From contig JAZNHR010000025.1 of the NCBI GenBank assembly GCA_045577075.1, positions 1 through 64,000 on the forward strand: a stretch of DNA of 64,000 nt, given 5' to 3'. This document shows, one piece after another, positions 51,941 through 60,584 of the stretch. How positions within the stretch are numbered: the stretch's first letter is position 1; each line of letters begins with the position of its first letter. This DNA is from SIG447 sp045577075 (GTDB lineage: Bacteria; Bacillota; Clostridia; UMGS1883; UMGS1540). The notes beneath the pieces were generated by a model, which did not search any database, was not told where the DNA came from, and was given only the letters and a program-made list of their open reading frames with translations. The position numbers were made by a program, and so were the translations under genes.

Positions 51941-52848
51941 TGCGTTACCTTATAGGTATTGATGAAGAGCGTGGCGAAGGTGTACTTTGTACGGAAACGG
52001 GCATTGCGTTGCGGCATGTAAAAACGGAAAACGGGGATGTACTTCGGCTCATCGAAAATATGACAGAAAAAATGCCCGTTCCCACAAGGCAAACGGCGAT
52101 ACATATTTGCCTTGGGGACAGGGCGGACGGCGCGGCGTGTGACAGACTTGAGGCAGAAATTACAGCCAAAATGGGAGAGAAGACGGCGGTAGCTTGTGAG
52201 GATAGAATGGTGCACCGCCTATATAGCTGTTTTGAAAAGGATGAGCCGGGGGTTGTGCTGTATGCATTTCCCGATGCCGGTGCCGGCAGACTACATGAAG
52301 GCGGTCTTGCAGTTGTTGGCGGCATGGGCGCACCCGTTTGGAGTGCGGGCAGTTGTTATCTTCTGGCGGCAGACACCATTCGGGCGGCACTTTCTGCGGC
52401 AGATAAAACCGGGCGGCCGACGGTGCTTACGTCCCTTTTGGAGCAGGCGGTGGGGCTGCCAATTGAGGATGTAAGGCAAGAAATCAGCAAAATGACAGAC
52501 GAAAAAATTGCTTCCTATGCAAGGCTTGCGGCAAAGGGCAACGCGTTAGGAGATGCGGTGGCAACAGAGCTGTGCGAGGCGATGACCGCGCCCCTTGCCG
52601 AATATGTGCGCGCCTTGTCTTTGTCGGGAGAAAGTGTGGCGGTAAAAATAACGGAAGTCCCAAGCTTTCTCCGTCCCTTTCTAAAAAAAGAACTTGGGAA
52701 ACTGCTTGGGAAAGGCTTTACCCTCTCCTTTTCGGATGCACCGATTTTGCTAGGCGGCGTGCGCCGGGCAGGCGAGATGCTTGGACTTTCCTGCGGTGCG
52801 GACTTTTGCCGAACATTTCTGGAAACATATTCAGTTGTAAGAAAATAA
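51940..52848 (+). CDS. Divergent BadF/GlcNAc-kinase-like (ASKHA fold) protein
   Basis: 302 residues from the ATG at 51940, inside TAATG with the previous stop. The layout follows the BadF/BadG and N-acetylglucosamine kinase family: a RYLIGIDEERGEGVLC start, an acidic PDAGAGRLHEGGLAVVGGMG region, then SAGSCYLLAADTIRAALSAA and a helical DEKIASYARLAAKGNALGDA segment. The usual GIDGGGT phosphate-1 motif is replaced by GIDEERG, and the GDEGSG motif by a sequence around SAGSCY. It may have lost kinase activity, or may be a distant family. Function unknown. Confidence 0.6.
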   Translation: MRYLIGIDEERGEGVLCTETGIALRHVKTENGDVLRLIENMTEKMPVPTRQTAIHICLGDRADGAACDRLEAEITAKMGEKTAVACEDRMVHRLYSCFEKDEPGVVLYAFPDAGAGRLHEGGLAVVGGMGAPVWSAGSCYLLAADTIRAALSAADKTGRPTVLTSLLEQAVGLPIEDVRQEISKMTDEKIASYARLAAKGNALGDAVATELCEAMTAPLAEYVRALSLSGESVAVKITEVPSFLRPFLKKELGKLLGKGFTLSFSDAPILLGGVRRAGEMLGLSCGADFCRTFLETYSVVRK

Positions 52849-52849
52849 A

Positions 52850-52879
52850 AAAACAGCTCGCCATTAGCGAGCTGTTTTC
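52850..52879. terminator. Bidirectional terminator between the ASKHA gene and mgtE
   Basis: AACAGCTCGC (52852-52861) pairs with GCGAGCTGTT (52867-52876), with T runs in both senses. Confidence 0.92.
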
Positions 52880-52885
52880 GTTTGC

Positions 52886-54220
52886 CTAAATATGTAGAAT
52901 CATTTTTGCCACGGTAAAATAAAGCGCAAGAGCGCAGATGTCCACGATAGTGGTAATAATGGGGGAGGCCATAATGGCAGGGTCAAGCCCCAGCTTTTTT
53001 GCGCCGATAGGGAGAAGACAGCCGACAGATTTTGCAATAATTACTGTTGCCAATAAACTGATGCCGACTACAAGGCCGAGGGCAAAATTATGGTCATAGA
53101 AAAGATAGATGCGAAGGAGACTAACGAGAGCGAGAACGATGCCGCATAAAACGGCAATGCGAATCTCACGCCACCAGACTCTAAGGGCATCTCGCCCTTC
53201 GATTTCGCCAAGGGAAAGACCGCGGATAATAAGGGTTGAAGCCTGCGACCCACAGTTACCGCCCGTATTCATCAGCATGGGCATAAACGATACTAAAATG
53301 GGCATAACGGCGAAAGAATCCTGAAATTTCGTTAAGATTGAACCGGCGAAAATGGACGACAGCATCAGGAGCACCAGCCAAAGCACGCGGCGCTTTGCGT
53401 GGGCAAAAACGCCGGTTTTGAGGTACGGCGCTTCCGAAGGGGTCATAGCCGCCATAAGTTCAAAGTCCTCGGTGTTTTCCTGCTGCAAAACCTCCACGGC
53501 ATCGTCAATAGTGATGATGCCAACAAGCCGCCGTTCCCGGTCTACAACGGGCAGGGACAAAAAGTCATATTTCTGGAAAAGGTTTGCGATGGTTTCTCTG
53601 TCCTCGTCCGTGGAAACATAGATGACGTTTGTATCCATTATATCGCCGACAAGGGCATCCGTGTGCGCCAGAAGTAAATCCTTGGCAGTAACAATCCCCT
53701 CGAGTTTCCTGTTTTCATCCATGACGTAGCAGGTATAAATTGTTTCTTTATCCGGGCCGGTGCGGCGAATGGTGTCAAATGCCGCCCCCACGGTCATTTC
53801 CTTTTTCAGACCCACAAACTCAATGGTCATAAGACTCCCTGCGGAGTCATCCTCATACTTCAGAAAGCGGTTTATAAGTGCGCGTTTTTGCCCGGTGGTA
53901 TTTGCAAGCACACGCTTTACAACGTTTGCCGGCATTTCCTCAATAAAGTCAACGGCGTCATCGAGGAAAAGCTCGTCAATAATGCCGGAAAGCTCACGGT
54001 CCGTAATGCTTTCCACAATATGCATCTGCGTATCCGTTTCCATATAGCTGAAAACGTCCGCTGCCATACCTTTCGGGAGAAGTCGGAACACCCTTACGCA
54101 GTCTTCGTCCTCCAGCTCGTCAAAAAGCTCTGCCACGTCAACAATGTTCGCTTCCTCCAAAATAGAGCGAATTTTCATGTATTGCCGTGTTCTTAAAAGT
54201 TCTACAATGTTTTCAAACAT
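52886..54220 (-). CDS. mgtE: Magnesium transporter MgtE
   Basis: 444 residues. The N domain (1-120), two CBS domains (about 130-250, with ITIDDAVEVLQ and the TDEDRETIANLFQ segment) and a five-helix channel domain with LMNTGGNCGSQASTLIIRG (the conserved pore region) near residue 315. Mg2+ uptake channel gated by cytoplasmic Mg2+ bound to the N and CBS domains. The ATG is directly preceded by a T run and an RBS that form part of a hairpin in the leader. Confidence 0.96.
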   Translation of the reverse strand: MFENIVELLRTRQYMKIRSILEEANIVDVAELFDELEDEDCVRVFRLLPKGMAADVFSYMETDTQMHIVESITDRELSGIIDELFLDDAVDFIEEMPANVVKRVLANTTGQKRALINRFLKYEDDSAGSLMTIEFVGLKKEMTVGAAFDTIRRTGPDKETIYTCYVMDENRKLEGIVTAKDLLLAHTDALVGDIMDTNVIYVSTDEDRETIANLFQKYDFLSLPVVDRERRLVGIITIDDAVEVLQQENTEDFELMAAMTPSEAPYLKTGVFAHAKRRVLWLVLLMLSSIFAGSILTKFQDSFAVMPILVSFMPMLMNTGGNCGSQASTLIIRGLSLGEIEGRDALRVWWREIRIAVLCGIVLALVSLLRIYLFYDHNFALGLVVGISLLATVIIAKSVGCLLPIGAKKLGLDPAIMASPIITTIVDICALALYFTVAKMILHI

Positions 54221-54424
54221 AAAAAAAGCCTCCCTTCTACCTAGGGCGGCAAGCAGGAAACGGGGGCGGCAGAAAGCCGTCCGTCAGTTTTTCAATATGC
54301 CACCCGAAGAGGGCGGTCTATGCTATCGGAAAGACTTGCAGACTGCCCCCGTAAACAAAGTTTTCATCCATAATCGACCGGGATATCCGTCCACAAGCTC
54401 ACTTCCTTTTCTCCTAAATTCTTT
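54221..54424 (-). promoter_or_regulatory. Structured leader of mgtE, attenuator-like (unassigned class)
   Basis: The roughly 200-nt 5' leader has alternative helices. Arms at 54260-54267 and 54345-54352 pair over 8 bp. The hairpin 54264-54270/54276-54282 shares bases with that helix and so competes with it. A final hairpin pairs 54228-54234 with 54244-54250 and is followed by seven T that touch the start codon; its 3' arm contains the ribosome binding site GGGAGG. The layout can switch transcription termination and RBS access. I do not find the M-box consensus, so the class is unknown. Confidence 0.6.
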
Positions 54425-54428
54425 TACC

Positions 54429-54457
54429 AGTATATCACAAAAAATCGAGTTTGTAAA
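54429..54457 (-). promoter_or_regulatory. Promoter of mgtE
   Basis: On the minus strand TTTACA (54452-54457) and TATACT (54429-54434), 17 bp apart, about 200 bp before the start codon. Confidence 0.8.
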
Positions 54458-54475
54458 GATTTTTAAAAGAAAAAA

Positions 54476-54505
54476 TGCCTTGCAAAGGAATTCCTTTGCA
54501 AGGCA
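54476..54505 (-). terminator. pcrA terminator (30-nt perfect inverted repeat)
   Basis: A fully self-complementary 30-nt sequence beginning TGCCTTGCAAAGG and followed in the minus direction by TTTTTTCTTTT, 7 bp after the pcrA stop. Confidence 0.9.
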
Positions 54506-54512
54506 CCGGTGT

Positions 54513-56711
54513 TTATTGTATTTTTTCAAGCTTTGCGTACGTTGCCAGAAGGGTTTTCTTCCCGGCCGAAAGAAAGTTAATTTCAAGCTTTGTGTCATTA
54601 CCTACGGGCACGGCAGAAAGAATGGTACCTTCCCCGAACTTCTTATGGCGAACGGTATCGCCAGCCTTAAGGTCACACGCGGTGGCTTTAGGGGCAGGGG
54701 ATGCAAAGGAGACAATGGTTGTACCAAACTGTGCCGGCCGCACGCGGCGCGGTGTGACGGGGGGCAGGTCCACACTAAAGCTTTGCGCGCCTTCCTCCGC
54801 ATACAGCGTTTCGGGAATATCCAGCATAAAACGGGAAACCCGATTTCGCGTAGTGGTGCCCATAAGGGTGCGGGTTTGGGCGTGGGTAATATAGAGGTTT
54901 GATTTCGCTCTTGTCAGCGCCACATAGCAAAGGCGGCGTTCTTCTTCAATCTCCGCGCTTTCGTACACGGCACGGAAGGAGGGAAATACCCCCTCTTCAA
55001 AGCCGGCAAGAAAGACGGTGGGAAATTCCAGACCTTTTGCCGTATGAATGGTCATGAGCGTTACCATGTCCATATCCTCGTCGTAATCGTCCACGTCCGA
55101 AACGAGGGCGATGTTGTCCAGAAAATCGGTTAAAGAGGATACTTCCGCTTCTTTTTCATATTTAAGCCCTACGGACAAAAATTCCTGCAGATTTTCAAGC
55201 CGCGCCGCATCTTCCGGATTCTCCGGATTAAATTGCGCGGTATAATTGGTTTTTTCAAAAATCAGCTTAATCAGTGCCGTGATGGATATTTCGCCTATTT
55301 CTTTTCGGATTTCTTCTATCAGTTCCGAAAAGGCGTGCATTTTTGCCCAAGACGAGCCAACGGCAGACGCGAAGGCATCGCTGCGAATGACGCCGTAGAG
55401 GCTCATTTCGTTTTCTTCCGCAATCTGCATGGCGCGCCCTAAAGAAGTAGCTCCAATGCCGCGCTTCGGCTCGTTAATAATGCGGGAAAGACTCACCGTA
55501 TCGTCCGGGTTATGCACCGTGCGAAGGTATGCAATGATGTCCTTAATTTCTTTCGCATCATAGAAGCGGTGCCCTTTAATAATCTTATAGGGGACAGCGT
55601 TTAAAAGAAGCTGTTCTTCTATGGGACGGGACTGGACGTTCATGCGGTATAAAACAACCATATCGCTATAGGGAATCCCTTCCTGGCGATGGAGGCGGGC
55701 AAGCTCCGAGGCAATGTAGCTTGCCTCGTCATATTCCGTATTTGCGCGGTACTTTATAATTTTATTCCCTTCGCCGTTATCCGTCCAAAGGTGTTTACCG
55801 AGCCGCTCTGTGTTATGCGCGATGACCGCGTTTGCGGCATCAAGAATGTTCTGGGTGGAACGGTAGTTTTGCTCAAGACGGATGGTTTTGGCATCGGGGA
55901 AGGATTTTTCAAACTGTAAAATGTTTTGAATGTCGGCACCGCGGAATTTGTAGATACTCTGGTCCTCGTCACCGACCACGCAGAGATTTCTGTGCTTTTC
56001 GGCAAGAAGGCTGACAAGGCGGTACTGCACCGCGTTGGTGTCCTGATACTCATCAACATGAATGTACTTAAACTTGTTGCGGTAATATTCCAAGACTTCG
56101 GGACACTCCTCGAAAAGGCGTACCGTCAGGCACAAAAGGTCATCAAAGTCCACCGCGTTAAATTTTTTGAGGCTCGCCTGATATCGGGCATATACCTTGC
56201 AAAAGCCTTCCATGCGGAAGTTTCCCCGGTGAAATTCACTGTAGCTTTCAGGCGTCATCATTTCGTTCTTTGCAGCGGAAATGTTGGAAAGGCAGGCAGA
56301 TACGGTATAGGTTTTCTCGTCCAGATTTAACGCTTTCAGACATTCCTTAACCACTGCCTTCTGCTCTGCGGCATCGTAAATCGTAAAATCCGCACCGTAG
56401 CCGATTTTCTCGATGTCACGGCGCAAAAACCGAACACAAGCAGAGTGGAAGGTACGCGCCCAGATATAAGCTGCGTCCTCGCCAACAAGCGTCTGCAAGC
56501 GGTTTTTCATTTCTGCCGCCGCTTTATTCGTAAAGGTGATAGCCAGTATGTTTTGGGGATTGACATGCTTTTCGCTGATTAAATAGGCAATTCGGTAGGT
56601 AAGGACCCGGGTTTTGCCGCTGCCTGCACCTGCCAGAACTAAAAGGGGGCCTTCCGTCGTTGTCACAGCCTCGCATTGTACTCGATTTAGTTTTGTCAGT
56701 AAAGTATGCAT
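54513..56711 (-). CDS. pcrA: ATP-dependent DNA helicase PcrA/UvrD
   Basis: 732 residues from the ATG at 56711 (AGAGG upstream). A superfamily 1 helicase with Walker A GAGSGKTRVL, motif II VDEYQDTNAVQYRL, motif III VVGDEDQSIYKFRGAD, motif IV LEQNYRSTQNI, motif V TIHTAKGLEFPTVF and motif VI LCYVALTRAK, plus the PcrA C-terminal Tudor-like segment (DTVRHKKFGEGTIL). Acts in repair and replication restart. Confidence 0.96.
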   Translation of the reverse strand: MHTLLTKLNRVQCEAVTTTEGPLLVLAGAGSGKTRVLTYRIAYLISEKHVNPQNILAITFTNKAAAEMKNRLQTLVGEDAAYIWARTFHSACVRFLRRDIEKIGYGADFTIYDAAEQKAVVKECLKALNLDEKTYTVSACLSNISAAKNEMMTPESYSEFHRGNFRMEGFCKVYARYQASLKKFNAVDFDDLLCLTVRLFEECPEVLEYYRNKFKYIHVDEYQDTNAVQYRLVSLLAEKHRNLCVVGDEDQSIYKFRGADIQNILQFEKSFPDAKTIRLEQNYRSTQNILDAANAVIAHNTERLGKHLWTDNGEGNKIIKYRANTEYDEASYIASELARLHRQEGIPYSDMVVLYRMNVQSRPIEEQLLLNAVPYKIIKGHRFYDAKEIKDIIAYLRTVHNPDDTVSLSRIINEPKRGIGATSLGRAMQIAEENEMSLYGVIRSDAFASAVGSSWAKMHAFSELIEEIRKEIGEISITALIKLIFEKTNYTAQFNPENPEDAARLENLQEFLSVGLKYEKEAEVSSLTDFLDNIALVSDVDDYDEDMDMVTLMTIHTAKGLEFPTVFLAGFEEGVFPSFRAVYESAEIEEERRLCYVALTRAKSNLYITHAQTRTLMGTTTRNRVSRFMLDIPETLYAEEGAQSFSVDLPPVTPRRVRPAQFGTTIVSFASPAPKATACDLKAGDTVRHKKFGEGTILSAVPVGNDTKLEINFLSAGKKTLLATYAKLEKIQ

Positions 56712-56735
56712 AAAAGTCCTCTCTCGTAAACAGAA

Positions 56736-56811
56736 AAAGGGCTGACCACAATGCACTGACCACGTAAAGCATTTTGCTTTGCGCCTTTCTCGCCTTGTGA
56801 TGCAGCCCTTT
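56736..56811 (-). terminator. Complex hairpin behind the transketolase genes
   Basis: In the minus direction AAAGGGCTG (from 56811) pairs with CAGCCCTTT (ending 56736) around a 58-nt branched loop containing TCACAA/TTGTGG; a T run follows. It is probably the terminator of the transketolase operon, located just upstream of pcrA. Confidence 0.65.
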
Positions 56812-56826
56812 ATATATCTGTATTTT

Positions 56827-57771
56827 TTAGGCGTTCTTCTTTGCGATGGTTTCCAGTGCCTTTTCGGCGATGTTTTCAGCCGTCAGGCCGTACATCTTAA
56901 GAAGGGGAGCAGGCTTGCCGCTCTTGCCGAACTTATCCATGATACCGACGCGTGTGAGGGGTGTGGGTGCGTTTTCGGAAAGAACTTCTGCAACTGCACT
57001 GCCGAGACCGCCAATGATGTTGTGTTCTTCTGCGGTTACAACTGCACCCGTCTTCTTTGCACTCTTTGCAATCAGCTCTGCATCGATGGGCTTTATGGTG
57101 TGAATGTTGATAACTTCTGCAGAAACACCCTTTTCAGCCAGAATTTTGCCAGCTTCAATGGCTTCCTGTACCATAAGACCTGTTGCGATAATCGTAACGT
57201 CCGTACCTTCCGAAAGCACAATACCCTTGCCGAGCTCAAACTTGTAGTCAGCGGGGTCAAAAATCTGGGGAACGGAGAGACGGCCGAAACGGAGATAGAA
57301 GGGACCATCATTTTCGATTGCTGCCTGTACGGCTGCACGGGATTCCGTAGCATCCGCGGGGCTAATAACTGTCATGCCGGGCAGGGCACGCATTAAGGCA
57401 ATGTCTTCGATTGCCTGGTGCGTAGGACCGTCTTCACCAACGGAAATACCGGCATGGGTTGCGCCGATTTTTACGTTGAGCTTCGGGTAGCAAACTGCGT
57501 TACGAATCTGTTCAAAGGCTCTGCCGGATGCAAACACGGCAAAGGAACTTGCGAAAACCGTTTTGCCTGCGGCTGCGAGGCCTGCGGCAGTTGTCATCAT
57601 ATTCGCTTCTGCAATACCCATATTGAAAAAGCGTTCCGGAAATACCTTTTTAAAGGAATCGGTTTTGGTGGACTTGGAAAGGTCAGCATCCAAAACTACA
57701 AAATCATGTTTTGCGCCAAATTCGGCCAGCGCTTCACCGTATGCTTCTCTTGTCGCTTTTTTATCAGCCAT
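56827..57771 (-). CDS. Transketolase, C-terminal subunit
   Basis: 314 residues: the pyrimidine-binding domain (KKATREAYGEALAEFGAKHD, RFFNMGIAEANMMTTAAGLA, in part) and the C-terminal domain. It needs the N-terminal subunit encoded 1 nt upstream to form an active transketolase. The split form is typical of many Clostridia and archaea. Works in the non-oxidative pentose phosphate pathway. Confidence 0.94.
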   Translation of the reverse strand: MADKKATREAYGEALAEFGAKHDFVVLDADLSKSTKTDSFKKVFPERFFNMGIAEANMMTTAAGLAAAGKTVFASSFAVFASGRAFEQIRNAVCYPKLNVKIGATHAGISVGEDGPTHQAIEDIALMRALPGMTVISPADATESRAAVQAAIENDGPFYLRFGRLSVPQIFDPADYKFELGKGIVLSEGTDVTIIATGLMVQEAIEAGKILAEKGVSAEVINIHTIKPIDAELIAKSAKKTGAVVTAEEHNIIGGLGSAVAEVLSENAPTPLTRVGIMDKFGKSGKPAPLLKMYGLTAENIAEKALETIAKKNA

Positions 57772-57772
57772 T

Positions 57773-58597
57773 TTAGTTTCCTCCCAACTCTTTCATAGCA
57801 ATAGCGTATTCTTCATCGTTCGGTGCCTTGCCATGCCAGCCGGCCTGGCCTTCCATGTAGGAAACACCCTTGCCTTTGATACTCTTTGCGATAATCACGG
57901 TGGGCTTGCCCTTTGTTGCCTTTGCATTTGCAATCGCGGCTTCCAGAGAATCAAAGTCATGTGCGTCGGCCAAAACAACGTTCCAGCCAAAAGCTTCAAA
58001 TTTCTTATCAATGGGGGTGGGGTTCATAACCTTGGTGATGTCACCATCAATCTGCAGACCGTTAAAGTCAACAAAAGCGGTGAGGTTGTCAAGGCCGTAG
58101 TGTGCGGCAAACATAGCCGCTTCCCATACCTGACCTTCTTCGATTTCGCCGTCACCCAAAATGGAGTATACGCGATAATCCTTCTTATCAATTTTTGCAG
58201 CCAGCGCCATGCCGTTTGCGGCACAGATGCCCTGACCGAGGGAACCGCTGGACATATCAACGCCCGGAACACCCTTCATATCCGGATGACCTTCGAGGTA
58301 GCTGTCTACACTGCGGAAACCCTTGAGGTCTTCCACAGGGAAGTAGCCGCGTTCTGCAAGCGTGCCGTAAAGTGCAGGTGCACAGTGTCCCTTGGAAAGA
58401 ACGAAACGGTCACGGTCGGGATTTTTGGGATTTTTCGGGTCGATGTTCATAACATCAAAATACAAATAGGCCATAATGTCGGCAATACCCAGAGAGCCGC
58501 CCGGATGACCCGCGCCGGCACTGTGTACCTCCGTTACGATGTGCTGGCGGATATGATTGGCCTTTTCAGCCAGCATTTGTTTCTTGGAATTTTCCAA
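57773..58597 (-). CDS. Transketolase, N-terminal subunit
   Basis: 274 residues. The thiamine diphosphate domain shows HSAGAGHPGGSLGIADIMAY, LSKGHCAPALYGTLAERGY and the GDGEIEEGQVWEAAMFA motif with downstream NLTAFVDFNGLQIDG. It forms the enzyme with the C-terminal subunit. The stop is separated from the next start by one base, so the two are translationally coupled. Confidence 0.95.
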   Translation of the reverse strand: MENSKKQMLAEKANHIRQHIVTEVHSAGAGHPGGSLGIADIMAYLYFDVMNIDPKNPKNPDRDRFVLSKGHCAPALYGTLAERGYFPVEDLKGFRSVDSYLEGHPDMKGVPGVDMSSGSLGQGICAANGMALAAKIDKKDYRVYSILGDGEIEEGQVWEAAMFAAHYGLDNLTAFVDFNGLQIDGDITKVMNPTPIDKKFEAFGWNVVLADAHDFDSLEAAIANAKATKGKPTVIIAKSIKGKGVSYMEGQAGWHGKAPNDEEYAIAMKELGGN

Positions 58598-58656
58598 AAC
58601 TAACGCATCCTTTCAAATCTATATTTTACCGCCGTAAGGCGGAAGGAAACAAAGGG

Positions 58657-59043
58657 TTATATTTGTGTTTCGCAAAGGAAATCATAAACTTGTTCCAGAA
58701 GAAAGTCCAGTCTTTCCATGCGGTTTTCGAGATACAGGAAACCCACAAGTGCCTCAAGCCCTGTGGCATGGCGGTAGTGAATAACCTCCGCGTGCTTTGG
58801 GATTGTGGCGGATTTTGCATTTCTGCCGTGACGGAATACCTGCAATTCCTCTTCCGTTAAAAGAGGCGTAATATGCTGTATGGCATGAAACTGTGCCGCG
58901 GCACAAACAAGATGTGATGCTTTTTGGTGCAGGACATTTACCTTTGCAGGCTCGGCTTCAGAAAGCCGCTTTCGCATATAAAGTCCGTACACCGCGTCGC
59001 CCACAAAGGCGAGCGTAAGAGGTGCAGTTATGCTCTGTGCCAT
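58657..59043 (-). CDS. mrnC: Mini-ribonuclease III
   Basis: 128 residues with an RNase III catalytic domain but no double-stranded-RNA-binding domain. The active-site segments are FVGDAVYGLYMRKRL and TGLEALVGFLYLENR. Matures 23S rRNA ends. The start overlaps cysS by 16 nt; cysS-mrnC is the standard Firmicutes order. Confidence 0.94.
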   Translation of the reverse strand: MAQSITAPLTLAFVGDAVYGLYMRKRLSEAEPAKVNVLHQKASHLVCAAAQFHAIQHITPLLTEEELQVFRHGRNAKSATIPKHAEVIHYRHATGLEALVGFLYLENRMERLDFLLEQVYDFLCETQI

Positions 59044-60401
59044 TTTACGCCCTCACGTGTATCTTCCAAAACAATGCCCATTTCAAGAAGCTGTGCGCGG
59101 ATTTCGTCCGCGCGAGCAAAGTCCTTATTCTTTCTGGCGGCCTGTCGTTCTTCGATGAGGGCCTCCACGGTTTCGTCCGCTTTTTCTTCCGTTCTGCCGG
59201 AAAGAAGACCTAAAATACCTGCCAGCTCTTCCAAAACAGAAAGGCAAGCCCCTGCGGCGTTTTCACCGCCGCCGTCGAGGAGAATGTTTATGGCGCGTGC
59301 CATTTCAAAAAGGGCGGCAATGGCGTCCGCAGTGTTTAAATCATCGTCCATGGCGCTAAGAAATTTTGCTTTCTTTTCCGCAATTTCTGCGGGCACTTCG
59401 CCGTCACCACCCGGGAGGGCGGCAAGACGCTCGCGAACGGTATAGAGCCTGTCAAGTCCCGTTTTTGCCGCTGCCATCAATTCATCGCTAAAGTTTATGG
59501 GACTGCGATAATGGGCGGAAAGCATGAAGAAACGGACAACCTCGGGGTCATATTTCGCCGTAATATCCCGAACAGTAAAGAAGTTGCCCTTGGATTTGGA
59601 CATTTTCACGTTGTCAATATTTATGTAGCCGTTATGCAGCCAGTACCGTGCAAAGGGCGCACCGTCATGGGCACATTCACTCTGGGCAATTTCATTTTCG
59701 TGGTGAGGGAAGATAAGGTCCTTGCCGCCGCTGTGAATATCAATAGTTTCTCCGAGGAATCTGCCTGCCATGGCGGAGCATTCAATATGCCAGCCCGGTC
59801 TTCCCATGCCCCAGGGGCTTTCCCATGCAATTTCGCTAGGGGCCTTGCGCTTTTTCCAAAGGGCAAAGTCGAGGGGGTCATCCTTCCGTTCATCCACGCT
59901 GATGCGCGCGCCGGAAACAAGGTCTTCGAGGGGCTGATGGCTAAGTTTTCCATATTCCTTAAATTTTTTCGTGGAAAAATAAACGTCGCCATCCACCTCG
60001 TAGGCGTACCCTTTTTCGATTAAATCGGCACAAAGCGCGATAATCGCGTCAATATTTTCCGTGGCACGCGGGTGATGCGTTGCCTTTTCAATGCCGAGAG
60101 CACCGGCGTCTTCAAAGTACGCGTCAATATATTTTTCTGCCAGCTCCGGTACGGTTGTTCCTTCCTCGAGTGCGCGGTTTATAAGCTTATCGTCTACATC
60201 CGTGAAATTCTGTACAAACGTCACCTTATATCCGAGATAACGGAAATAGCGGCGGAGTGTGTCAAACACAATAAAGGGACGTGCGTTGCCAATATGAAAA
60301 TAGTTGTAAACAGTCGGCCCGCAGGAGTACATTTTTACTTCTCCCGGGACGAGGGGCACAAACGTCTCTTTTTGCCTGGTCATGGTATTATAAAGCTGCA
60401 A
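59028..60401 (-). CDS. cysS: Cysteinyl-tRNA synthetase
   Basis: 457 residues. A class I synthetase with zinc ligands in MYSCGPTVYNY, WHIECSAM and HHENE, the HIGH-like motif HIGNARPF and KMSKSKGNFF. A TTG start codon is inferred because the frame LQLYNTMTRQKETF aligns with the family start and the next ATG would remove it; AAAGGA lies 10 nt upstream. Confidence 0.94.
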   Translation of the reverse strand: MQLYNTMTRQKETFVPLVPGEVKMYSCGPTVYNYFHIGNARPFIVFDTLRRYFRYLGYKVTFVQNFTDVDDKLINRALEEGTTVPELAEKYIDAYFEDAGALGIEKATHHPRATENIDAIIALCADLIEKGYAYEVDGDVYFSTKKFKEYGKLSHQPLEDLVSGARISVDERKDDPLDFALWKKRKAPSEIAWESPWGMGRPGWHIECSAMAGRFLGETIDIHSGGKDLIFPHHENEIAQSECAHDGAPFARYWLHNGYINIDNVKMSKSKGNFFTVRDITAKYDPEVVRFFMLSAHYRSPINFSDELMAAAKTGLDRLYTVRERLAALPGGDGEVPAEIAEKKAKFLSAMDDDLNTADAIAALFEMARAINILLDGGGENAAGACLSVLEELAGILGLLSGRTEEKADETVEALIEERQAARKNKDFARADEIRAQLLEMGIVLEDTREGVKWHRA

Positions 60402-60438
60402 GGTACACCGTTCCTTTCAAAATATAAACACACAAAAA

Positions 60439-60470
60439 GCCTTGCCCTGTAAAAAACTTACGGGCAATGC
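60439..60470 (-). promoter_or_regulatory. Hairpin with T run in the cysS leader
   Basis: In the minus direction GCATTGCCCGTAA pairs with TTACAGGGCAAGGC (bulged) and is followed by TTTTT. It lies 15-50 nt after the transcription start and could be an attenuator. The leader (about 80 nt) is too short for a T-box. Confidence 0.5.
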
Positions 60471-60485
60471 TATTTTTACCTATTT

Positions 60486-60514
60486 ATTGTACCACATGGC
60501 GGTCTTAAAGTCAA
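60486..60514 (-). promoter_or_regulatory. Promoter of cysS-mrnC
   Basis: On the minus strand TTGACT (60509-60514) and TACAAT (60486-60491), 17 bp apart. Confidence 0.8.
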
Positions 60515-60531
60515 ACTTTTTTTAAAGTCGC

Positions 60532-60560
60532 GAATGGAATTTTAGAAAATTGACATACTA
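60532..60560 (+). promoter_or_regulatory. Candidate sigma-G promoter of the VanW-amidase pair
   Basis: GAATG (60532-60536) and a perfect CATACTA (60554-60560) with 17 bp between them, matching the forespore pattern GHATR/CATWHTA. No sigma-A promoter is seen here. Confidence 0.55.
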
Positions 60561-60584
60561 GTCACGAGGAAAGGAGTGATTTTT

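Noticed and set aside
54221..54424. M-box (ykoK) riboswitch before mgtE
   Set aside because: The conserved M-box blocks such as UUAGGUGAGGCUCC and the later GCUGCCC region are not found.
60402..60575. T-box before cysS
   Set aside because: Leader of about 80 nt without specifier loop or T-box sequence.
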